Shown here one piece after another: positions 45,128-53,327 of a stretch of DNA of 64,000 nt (within the stretch, counting starts at the first letter, position 1; the number at the start of each line of letters is the position of its first letter). The translations under genes and the position numbers were made by a program. Under the pieces are notes generated by a model. It was given only the letters and a program-made list of their open reading frames with translations. It had not been told where the DNA came from and did not search any database. Source of the DNA: Pedobacter aquatilis (GTDB taxonomy: Bacteria > Bacteroidota > Bacteroidia > Sphingobacteriales > Sphingobacteriaceae); the NCBI RefSeq assembly GCF_030409415.1, contig NZ_JAUFPW010000036.1, forward strand, positions 186,001 through 250,000. Direction: 5' to 3'.

Positions 45128-45247
45128 GTTCATTTGTCATTAGTGCATTTGTTGGCTTGTCGTTTAACAAAGTTCATTTGTCATTAGTTCATTGGTTAGC
45201 AAAGTCTATCAGCACCCAAACTAATTTCTCATTGAACAAATGAACTA
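45128..45247. repeat. Direct and inverted repeats of GTTCATTTGTCATTAGT
   Basis: GTTCATTTGTCATTAGT starts at 45128 and again at 45172, and ATTGAACAAATGAACTAATG follows in the opposite sense from 45231. The words TTCATTTG, TTCATTGG and their complements recur about seven times in 120 bases. No ORF is present. It lies between the DUF502 gene and the 3' end of murF-alr; similar clusters seem to be slippage or recombination products. Confidence 0.6.
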
Positions 45248-45264
45248 ATGAACTATTAAACCAA

Positions 45265-47724
45265 CTATTCATAAAAATAAACCCTTTTAACCCGCTGAGA
45301 AATATTTGTTAAAATCTCGTAAGGTATTGTACCAATTTGTTTGGCAAGTTCCATTATGCTGTGCTGTTGGTTAAAAACAATGGCTTCGTCTCCAGCCTTG
45401 ACATCCAAGCCAGTAATATCAAGCATCGTCATATCCATACAAATCGAACCAATTGTTGGCACAAGCTTCCCATTAACGAGCATTTTACCAACACCATTTC
45501 CAAAAGCACGATTGTAACCATCCGCGTAGCCAATTTTAACGGTAGCTATTTTTCCTCCAACGGGCAAAATACCTTTTCTACTGTAACCAACTGTTTCACC
45601 TGCATTTAATGTTTTAATTTGTGTTATAGTTGTTTTTAATACCATAGTAGTTTGTAAACCCCTATTATCGAGCAAAGCAGCATCAAAACCATATAAACCT
45701 ATTCCTAAACGTACCATATCCATTTGAGCGTTTGGCCAGCGACTAATGCCTGAAGTATTAACCATATGCAATAACGGTTTATAACCTATAATTTCAATCA
45801 AATTATTTGCAATTACATTAAATTTATCAATTTGCTGTTGAGTAAAATCATCGTGCTCTGCCTCTCCGCTTGCCACCAAATGAGAGAATATACTCTGAAC
45901 TTTAATGCGTTGCGAATCTTCCAGTATTTTAGATAGTTCTTCAATTTCAGAGCTATCAAAACCCAAACGATGCATTCCACTATCAATTTTAATATGTACG
46001 GGATAGTTGAAGTCGTAATCAGAAAGTACATTCAAAAAACTATTCAATATTTCTAAACTGTAAATTTCGGGTTCGAGGTTGTGCTTAATAATGGCTTCAA
46101 ATGCAGAAACTTCAGGGCTCATTACCATTATTGGCAAAGTTATTCCAGCTTTACGCAAAGCGATGCCTTCATCTGCATAAGCCACAGCTAAATAATCTAC
46201 TTTGTGAAACTGAAGTAAATTTGCAATTTCGAAACTTCCGCTACCATAAGAAAAAGCCTTAACCATTGCCATTATTTTAACACCAGAGGTAATTTTAGAG
46301 CGATAAAATTGTAGATTTCCAACTAGTGCATTTAAATCAACCTCTAAAACAGTATCATGTATTTTCTGCGTTAGCAGTTTGCTAATCCTACCAAATTCAA
46401 ATCGTCTTGCTCCTTTAACTAATATCGTTTCGTGGTTAAATTGTAAACCTGGAAATGCCTCAATAAATGCATTTGTATTTTCGAAAAACTGAGTTTCTAA
46501 CTTAAATAGTTTGCCATTTTTTTTTATATTTTGTCCGATAGCGATTAATCGATTAACCTTTTTTTGTAAAAGTAATTCCGCAATTTCGGCATACAATTCT
46601 GAATCATCTTTACCGGTTTCAAATAATTCAGATAAGATTACTGTTTTCTTTGGATGTTGATTTTGCTGGTTCAAAAAATCTAACGCAATTGCTAAAGATG
46701 AAATATCTGCGCTGTAAGAATCATCAATTATAGAACATTGATTAATACCATTTTTGAGTTCCAAACGCATACTAACATGACTCAGTTTTTCCAATCTGGA
46801 ATCTGCTTGTTCTGCTGAATAACCCAATGCAAGCAAAGTTGCCCAGCAAATAATACCATTTTCTATTGAAGCCTTATCACTAAAAGGCAACATACATTCA
46901 ATTTCATGGTCTTGATAAATAGCCTTGAGGTAACAATTATTTTCCATAGCCTCAACTGCGATAATGCGTAAATCAGCACCTTGGTTACTACTCCACGTAA
47001 AGTGTTTTTTACCAGGTAAATCTTTAAAATGTACCTCACTTACATAATCTGGTGAATAGATAAATAATTCAGAATTTTTAAAAAGCTTTAATTTTTCAGT
47101 TAATTTTTCTCTTTTGGAGCTAAAACCTTCAGCATGTGCTTCGCCAATATTGGTTAGAATTCCAATTTGAGGTTTAATTATTTCTTCAATAATTTCCATT
47201 TCATTTTCTGCTGAGATACCAGCTTCAAATATTCCCAGGGTATTATCGGTATTAATTTGCCAAACAGAAAGTGGAACACCAATCTGAGAATTGTAGCTTT
47301 TAGGACTCCGAACAATATTATAATTAGCTGCTAAAAGTTGATACAACCATTCTTTAACAATTGTTTTGCCGTTGCTTCCTGTTATGCCAATTGTTTTTAA
47401 ATCAAAATGATTACGATGTGTGGTAACCAATTTTTGCAGCGATTTCAAAACATCTGCAACTATTATAAAATTACAATCTGAGTATTGAGTAACGTATTTT
47501 TCTTCACTTATCACAAAATTTCGAATGCCTTTACTGTAAGCATCTTTAATAAATTCATGTCCGTTTCTATGAGACTTCAAGGCAAAAAACAAAGAATTTT
47601 CAGGAACAGAAACAGAGCGGCTATCTAAAATCAAATATTGGATAACGGTTTGTTCATCAAGCAATTTCGCATTAGCATTTAAAATTTGGGCAATGGTAGA
47701 AATTGTATATATCGGATTCTGCAT
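45265..47724 (-). CDS. murF-alr: Bifunctional UDP-MurNAc-tripeptide:D-Ala-D-Ala ligase / alanine racemase
   Basis: An 819-residue fusion known from Bacteroidota. Residues 1 to about 450 are MurF, with ATP-binding GITGSNGKTIVKEW, then FEAGISAENEMEII and the C-terminal ligase domain (SIIDDSYSADISSLAIALDF). Residues about 455-819 are alanine racemase. The lysine that carries pyridoxal phosphate is in MAMVKAFSYG, and the catalytic Tyr region is near VGYSRKGILP; GSICMDMTMLDIT follows. Racemase makes D-alanine and MurF adds the D-Ala-D-Ala dipeptide to the peptidoglycan precursor, so two steps of one pathway are linked. It is divergent from recX, 61 bases away. Confidence 0.97.
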   Translation of the reverse strand: MQNPIYTISTIAQILNANAKLLDEQTVIQYLILDSRSVSVPENSLFFALKSHRNGHEFIKDAYSKGIRNFVISEEKYVTQYSDCNFIIVADVLKSLQKLVTTHRNHFDLKTIGITGSNGKTIVKEWLYQLLAANYNIVRSPKSYNSQIGVPLSVWQINTDNTLGIFEAGISAENEMEIIEEIIKPQIGILTNIGEAHAEGFSSKREKLTEKLKLFKNSELFIYSPDYVSEVHFKDLPGKKHFTWSSNQGADLRIIAVEAMENNCYLKAIYQDHEIECMLPFSDKASIENGIICWATLLALGYSAEQADSRLEKLSHVSMRLELKNGINQCSIIDDSYSADISSLAIALDFLNQQNQHPKKTVILSELFETGKDDSELYAEIAELLLQKKVNRLIAIGQNIKKNGKLFKLETQFFENTNAFIEAFPGLQFNHETILVKGARRFEFGRISKLLTQKIHDTVLEVDLNALVGNLQFYRSKITSGVKIMAMVKAFSYGSGSFEIANLLQFHKVDYLAVAYADEGIALRKAGITLPIMVMSPEVSAFEAIIKHNLEPEIYSLEILNSFLNVLSDYDFNYPVHIKIDSGMHRLGFDSSEIEELSKILEDSQRIKVQSIFSHLVASGEAEHDDFTQQQIDKFNVIANNLIEIIGYKPLLHMVNTSGISRWPNAQMDMVRLGIGLYGFDAALLDNRGLQTTMVLKTTITQIKTLNAGETVGYSRKGILPVGGKIATVKIGYADGYNRAFGNGVGKMLVNGKLVPTIGSICMDMTMLDITGLDVKAGDEAIVFNQQHSIMELAKQIGTIPYEILTNISQRVKRVYFYE

Positions 47725-47785
47725 GATATTAAATTCAGAAAAAGGTGATAATGGTTTTTATTTTTACGAATTTCAGTAAATAATT

Positions 47786-48274
47786 ATGAAAAGCGGTAAA
47801 CAAGAGGGAGCAATATTAGATAAAAAACAGGCATTAGCCAAAGCAGAAAATTTTTGTGTGTATCAAGAACGTTCGCAAAAGGAAGTTCGTTATAAATTGG
47901 TAGAATGGGGAATTAGAGGAGATGAACTTGAAGAAATTTTATCTGAGCTAATAACGAACAACTTTCTTAACGAGGAACGCTTTGCAAGGCAATATGCTTC
48001 AGGAAAATTTAACATAAAAAAATGGGGAAGAATTAAAATTAAGCAAGGTTTGAAATTAAAAGGTGTTCCCGATAGGATTTTACAAAAAGCATTATATAGT
48101 TTAGATGATGATGATTATATGCAAACTTTGGAAAATTTAGCCATAAAAAAGGCCAGAACAATTGCAGAATCTAATCCACTAAAAAGAAAAATTAAGCTAA
48201 TGAACTATCTTCAAGGAAGAGGATTTGAAAATGATTTAATTTTACTTGCGCTGAAAGCCAGCAATTTAAACTAA
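47786..48274 (+). CDS. recX: Regulatory protein RecX
   Basis: A 162-residue RecX made of helical three-helix repeats. Diagnostic pieces are AENFCVYQERSQKEVRYKLV, LITNNFLNEERFARQYASGK and KWGRIKIKQGLKLKGV. RecX inhibits RecA filament growth. Single gene; it ends about 27 bases before the promoter of the first tRNA pair. Confidence 0.93.
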   Translation: MKSGKQEGAILDKKQALAKAENFCVYQERSQKEVRYKLVEWGIRGDELEEILSELITNNFLNEERFARQYASGKFNIKKWGRIKIKQGLKLKGVPDRILQKALYSLDDDDYMQTLENLAIKKARTIAESNPLKRKIKLMNYLQGRGFENDLILLALKASNLN

Positions 48275-48300
48275 ATATTAAATTTTTAATAAAAAATCTC

Positions 48301-48330
48301 TTGACAGAAATATAAATCTGTCTATATTTG
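48301..48330 (+). promoter_or_regulatory. Promoter of the first tRNA-Gly/tRNA-Leu pair
   Basis: TTG (48301-48303) and TATATTTG (48323-48330) match the Bacteroidota -33/-7 promoter with a 19-base spacer. The -7 element lies about 38 bases upstream of the tRNA-Gly. The second tRNA copy has the same TATATTTG at a similar place. Confidence 0.65.
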
Positions 48331-48367
48331 CATCACCAAAACGAAACACTGTATCAGTTTTGTTAAT

Positions 48368-48440
<73 letters not shown>

Positions 48441-48442
48441 CC

Positions 48443-48468
48443 AAATGCCTTCTTACCAGGAGGCATTT
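48443..48468 (+). other. Hairpin between tRNA-Gly and tRNA-Leu, copy 1
   Basis: AAATGCCT and AGGCATTT form an 8-bp stem with loop TCTTACCAGG. There is no long T tract after it, so it is more likely an RNA processing or spacing structure than a terminator. The matching hairpin in copy 2 has changed bases but still pairs. Confidence 0.6.
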
Positions 48469-48511
48469 ATTTTAAAAGGTTAATCGTTCCGAATTATCGG
48501 CATCGACTAAT

Positions 48512-48595
48512 GCTCGGGTGGTGGAACTGGTAGACACGCAGGACTTAAAATCCTGTGCTTTCAAAGGCGTGCGGGTTCGATTCCCGCCCCGAGTA
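48512..48595 (+). tRNA. tRNA-Leu (TAA), copy 1
   Basis: An 84-base class II tRNA: acceptor GCTCGGG pairs with CCCGAGT (one G-T pair), D-arm GTGGTGGAACTGGTAGACAC, anticodon loop ACTTAAAAT with anticodon TAA in the stem CAGGA/TCCTG, a long variable arm (TGCTTTCAAAGGCGT) and T-arm GCGGGTTCGATTCCCGC. The discriminator is A and CCA is not encoded. Confidence 0.97.
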
Positions 48596-48615
48596 CTTAA
48601 AAAAAAATCGAAACT

Positions 48616-48643
48616 AAAGCCATCAGAAATGATGGCTTTTTTT
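48616..48643 (+). terminator. Terminator of tRNA pair 1
   Basis: AAAGCCATCA and TGATGGCTTTTTTT pair perfectly around GAAA with a T tract. The sequence from AATCGAAACTAAAGCC to the T tract is identical to that after tRNA pair 2. Confidence 0.9.
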
Positions 48644-48958
48644 ATGATCCTTTTTTCAAAAAAGAAATCTCATTAGTTGCTTAAACCTTTACATTAAACC
48701 GTTTGAAATCTCAGTAGCTAACAAAGCAATATTATTTGTTTGTTCTATTTTCTTTAAAAAAACAATCTTAAAGGCTTTCAAAACAGAGCCAGTCCTTAAA
48801 CAAATAATAAAGTAGCCAAAGCAAATAATAATCAACAGCAAGCAAATAATAGTTATGCGTTATTAGAAAATTTATTTATAAGAGATTAGCGATTAGTAAG
48901 ATTTAACCATCCTCCAAAAACAAAAACTAATCAAGTATCAAATTTTAATCTATTAACA
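48644..48958. other. Gene-free stretch with three 21-bp-spaced CAAATAATA words
   Basis: No gene here. CAAATAATA occurs at 48801, 48822 and 48843, exactly 21 bases apart (two helical turns), inside a loose 21-base repeat unit. The complementary word TATTATTTG lies at 48730-48738. It precedes the secreted-protein gene at 48959 and could be a regulatory array. Confidence 0.45.
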
Positions 48959-49276
48959 ATGAAAAGAATTTTTATTGCAATCGTATTCGCAACAATTAGT
49001 ATTGTAGCATACGCTAATGAGAATACTGTAGTAAAACCAACTGTAATTAATACAGAAAAAACAGTTCCTAACAATTTAAAAGTAGAGTCAAATCCAGCAA
49101 AAATTGAATTGGGACAATTCCGCAGACAAATGAATTTTACATTTACCGATAGCTGTGGTAAAAAAATGACAGTGTATGTATCAGGCGGAAATTCGTTACA
49201 TGACGCAGATTTCTGGTATACAGCATACACATTTGCACAAGGCACTATGGATGCACAAGGTTGCTTTCCTAGATAA
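48959..49276 (+). CDS. Small secreted protein, 105 aa
   Basis: Signal peptide MKRIFIAIVFATISIVAYA is followed by a polar linker and a C-terminal part with MNFTFTDSCGKKMTVYVSGG and a final cysteine in DAQGCFPR. The two cysteines could form a disulfide in the periplasm or outside. No family is recognised. It is the first gene in the block bracketed by the two tRNA pairs; the GLPGLI gene follows 50 bases downstream. Confidence 0.75.
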   Translation: MKRIFIAIVFATISIVAYANENTVVKPTVINTEKTVPNNLKVESNPAKIELGQFRRQMNFTFTDSCGKKMTVYVSGGNSLHDADFWYTAYTFAQGTMDAQGCFPR

Positions 49277-49326
49277 ATTTTAAATCAAGAGGATGGTTTA
49301 ATCTTATCTAAACTAAAAAAAACCTT

Positions 49327-50163
49327 ATGCGATATTTAAAAATTTTAACCTTTGTAATTCTTGCTTGTATATGTTTTTCTTTCAGATATAAAAAATCTCA
49401 GGAGCTATTGACAGGAGTTGCAGAATATCATTTCTTCCACATACGTGATACAACAAACATAGGCCGTATATGGACTGAAGATTTTTTATTAGCTTTTAAC
49501 AAAAATCAAAGCATATATACAAGTTATACAAAATACATTCAAGATTCTGTTCAGATTTCGAAAGTTCAAAATGCTACGAAATTAGGCAACAGCAGCATTG
49601 ACCTAGGGATTCTACGCAAAACAACGGCTGATGAAATTTACATTAACTCTTATGAAAGGAATATTTTAGTTAATAAAAAATTCAGGCAGAACAATTATCT
49701 CATTACTGAGCCTCTACAAAAAATTGATTGGAAAATTGGTATTGAAACCAAAACAATTTTAGGCTATAGCTGCCAAAAGGCTACAGGAATTTATAGTGGC
49801 AGAATCTATACAGCTTGGTTTAGTACTGATATACCTGCAAGTTTTGGCCCATGGAAATTACAAGGTTTGCCTGGATTAATTTTAGAAGCCACAGATATAA
49901 GCGGCAGAATAAGTTTCGCTTGCACAAAGATTTCCTTTGGTACTTCGCTCCCATCAGTAATAAATCTAACACCTCCCAAAGATGTTATTTCTACCAATCA
50001 TGAAGAGTATAATCGAATGGAAAAGGCATTTAATGAAAGTCTTAATCTAGATCCATACGGTTCTGAAGACATGAAAATTGAGAATGTAACTTTAGCTAAC
50101 AGTAATGATGTTGGACCTAAAAAAAAGTTTGAGGTTAATTTTCCGCTTGAGTTAATAAAATAA
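49327..50163 (+). CDS. GLPGLI family protein
   Basis: A 278-residue exported protein named for its diagnostic motif, which appears here as GPWKLQGLPGLILEATDI at about residues 178-195. A hydrophobic signal (YLKILTFVILACICFSF) precedes a domain with YEYHF-type strands and IGIETKTILGYSCQKATGIY. Members are Bacteroidota-specific, of unknown function, and often sit next to outer membrane proteins with a carboxypeptidase-regulatory-like domain. That is the case here: the next gene starts two bases after its stop. Confidence 0.92.
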   Translation: MRYLKILTFVILACICFSFRYKKSQELLTGVAEYHFFHIRDTTNIGRIWTEDFLLAFNKNQSIYTSYTKYIQDSVQISKVQNATKLGNSSIDLGILRKTTADEIYINSYERNILVNKKFRQNNYLITEPLQKIDWKIGIETKTILGYSCQKATGIYSGRIYTAWFSTDIPASFGPWKLQGLPGLILEATDISGRISFACTKISFGTSLPSVINLTPPKDVISTNHEEYNRMEKAFNESLNLDPYGSEDMKIENVTLANSNDVGPKKKFEVNFPLELIK

Positions 50164-50165
50164 TT

Positions 50166-52841
50166 TTGCGCAAAAAAATCTGCTTCTTACTAATCTGCCT
50201 GTTCTATTGTATGGGTAAACTTCTCGCACAAGAAGAGGTTTTGGTTAATGGATTTGTTAAAGATAGTATCGACAACCCAATTATTGCTGCATCGGTTATT
50301 CTTATTAACCAACATGGAGCAGGCATAATATTTAGCAAAACCAGTGAAAATGGCGCATTCAGTTTCAATTTTAAGAATCAAACTGAAAACTTATCCCTTA
50401 AAGTTACCGCGTTAGGTTATCAATCCCTCATTTTACCTATTAACAAAAAAGCCGAACAATCTTTTAATATTAAACTCAAATCTAATTCATTTAAACTTCA
50501 GGAGGTAACTATTAATTCGCAAGTTAAGATAAGTTTAGCAAGTGATACCTTAAAATATAATCTACAAGCATTTAAAGATAGGAATGACAGCGTAATTGCT
50601 GATTTAATTAGTCGGTTGCCCGGAATACAAATTGATGAGAATGGTGGTATTAGTTACAATGGAAAACACATTAGCAATGTTTATATAGATGGAGATAACC
50701 TATTAGATGGAAGATATAAGATGGCTACCAACAACATACCTGTTAATGCTGTAGAACAAGTGCAGGTAATTGAAAGAGACCAGCCAATTAAGGCACTAAA
50801 CGGATATATAAGCAGCGATAATATTTCTTTAAACCTAAAACTTACTGATAGCGCAAGAACGATGACATTGAATACAGGTTATATTGGCTCTGGAAATAAA
50901 GTTTACAGTGCAGAATTAAATAATCTTTTATTCAAAAAAAAGGTAAAAAGTATTAATAATGTAAAAGCCAATAATGTTGGTGAAAATTTGCAAGCCGAGC
51001 AAGCTAACGTTGGCGTTTCTTTTAACGATGAAATTTCTATAAGGAAGCCAGCAAATTTGCTATCAATGGAAAGTGAAACAGTTCCGACTTTAGGTGATAA
51101 ATATTATTTGATGAATAATGATTATTCTGCAAGTATAAATACATTATTTAAACTAAATTCGGACTGGGCAATACGCTTAAATTTATCTACCCTTCAACTT
51201 AAACGCAAATATAATTATTACAGCAGAATAAATTATTTTATTGGGAATACTGATACAATAATCTACGAAGAAGTTCAGAATAGTATTTATAAACTAAATC
51301 ATTGGCATGGAGAAGCTCTAATTGAAAAGAACAGTAAGTCCATATATTTAAAATCCACAACAAAATTAATACTACCAAAATGGGAAAGAAATGGCGATAC
51401 CTATCAAAATCTATCATTTTTTCAACAAAGTCAACCAACATTTTATAAATCACTAAGCAATGAAACAAATTTGGTAAGGGCAATAGGTCAAAATCAATTA
51501 TTACAGTATAATAGTTTGCTGCAATATTATAAAATAAATGAAAGTTTAAAAATTACACCTGGTATTTACAAAAATTTGGTTAACGATGGCTTAGATTATG
51601 TGATGTTAGGCCAAGATTTATTTAACAGAACTATTTTCGTCAATCAGTCGGTAACATTTAAAACCAAAAAAAACTGGTGTGTTCTTTCAATATCGGCTGG
51701 TATTAGTTATGAAGAAAATCATTTTAATAGTGACTTAATAAAAACTGATAGTGCAAATGTATTGAGTACTGTTGGCTTAAAATTTAAAAATAAATTAGAC
51801 TTTAATAATTTTGGAACATTTGGAAAGATAGCAGCCATTTTCCCAATTAAACAAGCAACAATTTCTATAGAGGCTGTTCCAACATTTACTATGATAAGCT
51901 ATGGTCATTCAGAAAACCCTGGAAAAGACGTATACAATTATTTTAGAGTTAACCCGGTTGTCGATTTTAAAACAAGATTAGGCAAATACAATGAACTGAA
52001 TTTAAGAATTGCGCAACAAACAAGTTATGGGCAGTTAAATGATATATACGATGGAACTATTTTAATAAATTACAGGCAATTAAATTATAATGACACATCA
52101 CTTCCTAAAACGGATATCAATTCGTTTAATGCAAGATATTCTTACCGGAAGCCTATAAAAATGCTTTTCTTTAATCTAAATTTCAGCTATAGTGGTAGTG
52201 AACAAAATTTCATCAATTCTTACATAATTGATAGTGCGTTAACAAAATCAATTGCCATAAACTTTAAAAATAAGAGAAATCAGTACATTATTAATGGTAA
52301 TTTCTCAAAATACTTATTCCCCCTTTCTATAAACTTTTCTGCTCGGAGTAGCTTCAATTTGCAAACCGGATTTAGCTTTTATAATGATGAAATAACGCCA
52401 TTTCGTGCTTATCAAACAAATATTGGTATAACTTTTAGGAAGAAATTACTTTCAACCATTAACATATCAATATTTGGTGATCTTAACGAAGTAATAAATA
52501 ACCAGAAAACGATTTCAAATGGCCATCTTTCTAACAAAATACAGTCTAAAAAATTAAAAGCTGAATTGCAGCAAAATTTAAGTGAGGAGATTTCTTTTAG
52601 CCTTACTTATAACTTCAATAATTACAGGCAATCTTTAAGGCAAGAAATCAGTAATCAGTTTTTTGATTTGAATGTGAAATATGCACCTGGCAAATGGAAA
52701 AGTTTTTTTGAATTGCAATGCATTAATTTGATGAACAAAAACCTGTACAGTCAGGTAAACTCTTCAGCTAACCAACAATCTATTTATGAGATGCCATTAA
52801 GAAAACGTACAATTTTAGTAAAGTATATTTTTACTTTTTAA
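50166..52841 (+). CDS. Carboxypeptidase-regulatory-like / TonB-receptor-type outer membrane protein
   Basis: An 891-residue outer membrane beta-barrel protein. Signal peptide at the N terminus (KKICFLLICLFYCMGKLLAQ, just inside the limit), then a carboxypeptidase-regulatory-like domain (VNGFVKDSIDNPIIAASVIL), a plug-like part with ISRLPGIQIDENGGISYNG and VYIDGDNLLDGRYKMA, and a long barrel ending RTILVKYIFTF with a terminal F. The start is TTG at 50166. It lacks a clear TonB box. It forms a pair with the GLPGLI gene two bases upstream. Its role is unknown; export or surface binding with GLPGLI is the likely theme. Confidence 0.88.
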   Translation: MRKKICFLLICLFYCMGKLLAQEEVLVNGFVKDSIDNPIIAASVILINQHGAGIIFSKTSENGAFSFNFKNQTENLSLKVTALGYQSLILPINKKAEQSFNIKLKSNSFKLQEVTINSQVKISLASDTLKYNLQAFKDRNDSVIADLISRLPGIQIDENGGISYNGKHISNVYIDGDNLLDGRYKMATNNIPVNAVEQVQVIERDQPIKALNGYISSDNISLNLKLTDSARTMTLNTGYIGSGNKVYSAELNNLLFKKKVKSINNVKANNVGENLQAEQANVGVSFNDEISIRKPANLLSMESETVPTLGDKYYLMNNDYSASINTLFKLNSDWAIRLNLSTLQLKRKYNYYSRINYFIGNTDTIIYEEVQNSIYKLNHWHGEALIEKNSKSIYLKSTTKLILPKWERNGDTYQNLSFFQQSQPTFYKSLSNETNLVRAIGQNQLLQYNSLLQYYKINESLKITPGIYKNLVNDGLDYVMLGQDLFNRTIFVNQSVTFKTKKNWCVLSISAGISYEENHFNSDLIKTDSANVLSTVGLKFKNKLDFNNFGTFGKIAAIFPIKQATISIEAVPTFTMISYGHSENPGKDVYNYFRVNPVVDFKTRLGKYNELNLRIAQQTSYGQLNDIYDGTILINYRQLNYNDTSLPKTDINSFNARYSYRKPIKMLFFNLNFSYSGSEQNFINSYIIDSALTKSIAINFKNKRNQYIINGNFSKYLFPLSINFSARSSFNLQTGFSFYNDEITPFRAYQTNIGITFRKKLLSTINISIFGDLNEVINNQKTISNGHLSNKIQSKKLKAELQQNLSEEISFSLTYNFNNYRQSLRQEISNQFFDLNVKYAPGKWKSFFELQCINLMNKNLYSQVNSSANQQSIYEMPLRKRTILVKYIFTF

Positions 52842-52931
52842 GTGTTCATAAAACACACGCCCTATTAGCACCTTGAAAAACAATTTATATAAAAAAATTA
52901 AAATATTATTTTAAAAGAAAAATTATATTTC

Positions 52932-52939
52932 TATATTTG
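52932..52939 (+). promoter_or_regulatory. -7 element of the second tRNA pair
   Basis: TATATTTG, the same word as in copy 1, lies 36 bases upstream of the second tRNA-Gly. The region further upstream is not similar to copy 1, so the duplication boundary is close by. Confidence 0.6.
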
Positions 52940-52974
52940 CAACCCCAAAGGAATACGACATATTGTATTATTTT

Positions 52975-53047
<73 letters not shown>

Positions 53048-53049
53048 CT

Positions 53050-53075
53050 AAATGTTTTCCTACCAGAAAGCATTT
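53050..53075 (+). other. Hairpin between tRNA-Gly and tRNA-Leu, copy 2
   Basis: AAATGTTTTC and GAAAGCATTT pair with one G-T wobble around CTACCA. Copy 1 has CC/GG where this has TT/AA, so the stem was kept while its bases changed. Confidence 0.6.
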
Positions 53076-53096
53076 ATTTTAAAAGGTTAATCGCCT

Positions 53097-53180
53097 GCTC
53101 GGGTGGTGGAACTGGTAGACACGCAGGACTTAAAATCCTGTGCTTTCAAAGGCGTGCGGGTTCGATTCCCGCCCCGAGTA
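53097..53180 (+). tRNA. tRNA-Leu (TAA), copy 2
   Basis: Identical in all 84 bases to copy 1 at 48512-48595, with anticodon TAA, long variable arm and discriminator A. The spacer to tRNA-Gly is 49 bases here and 71 in copy 1; the difference lies mainly just before this gene, where copy 1 has about 20 extra bases. Confidence 0.97.
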
Positions 53181-53199
53181 CTTCAAAAAAATCGAAACT

Positions 53200-53227
53200 A
53201 AAGCCATCAGAAATGATGGCTTTTTTT
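53200..53227 (+). terminator. Terminator of tRNA pair 2
   Basis: AAAGCCATCA and TGATGGCTTTTTTT around GAAA, identical to the terminator of pair 1. A longer open frame of the histidine kinase gene begins inside its T tract at 53229, which argues against that start. Confidence 0.9.
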
Positions 53228-53327
53228 AATGCTCAAAAATTTTAACAATAAATTAAACGCGAAAACACAAGCAAATAAGATTGCAACATGTTATATTCGT
53301 GCAAATAAGAAGCAGAATCATCTCTTA

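Noticed and set aside
48801..48851. Possible CRISPR array
   Set aside because: The repeated word is only nine bases with 12-base intervals, and there are three copies and no cas gene. The spacing fits phased binding sites rather than CRISPR.
48931..49245. Minus-strand frame of 104 codons
   Set aside because: Antisense to the secreted protein gene at 48959, which has a clear signal peptide and better composition.
53229..53327. Upstream extension of the histidine kinase by 33 residues
   Set aside because: The extension begins inside the T tract of the tRNA terminator and adds no PAS-like sequence; ATG at 53328 gives the natural start.
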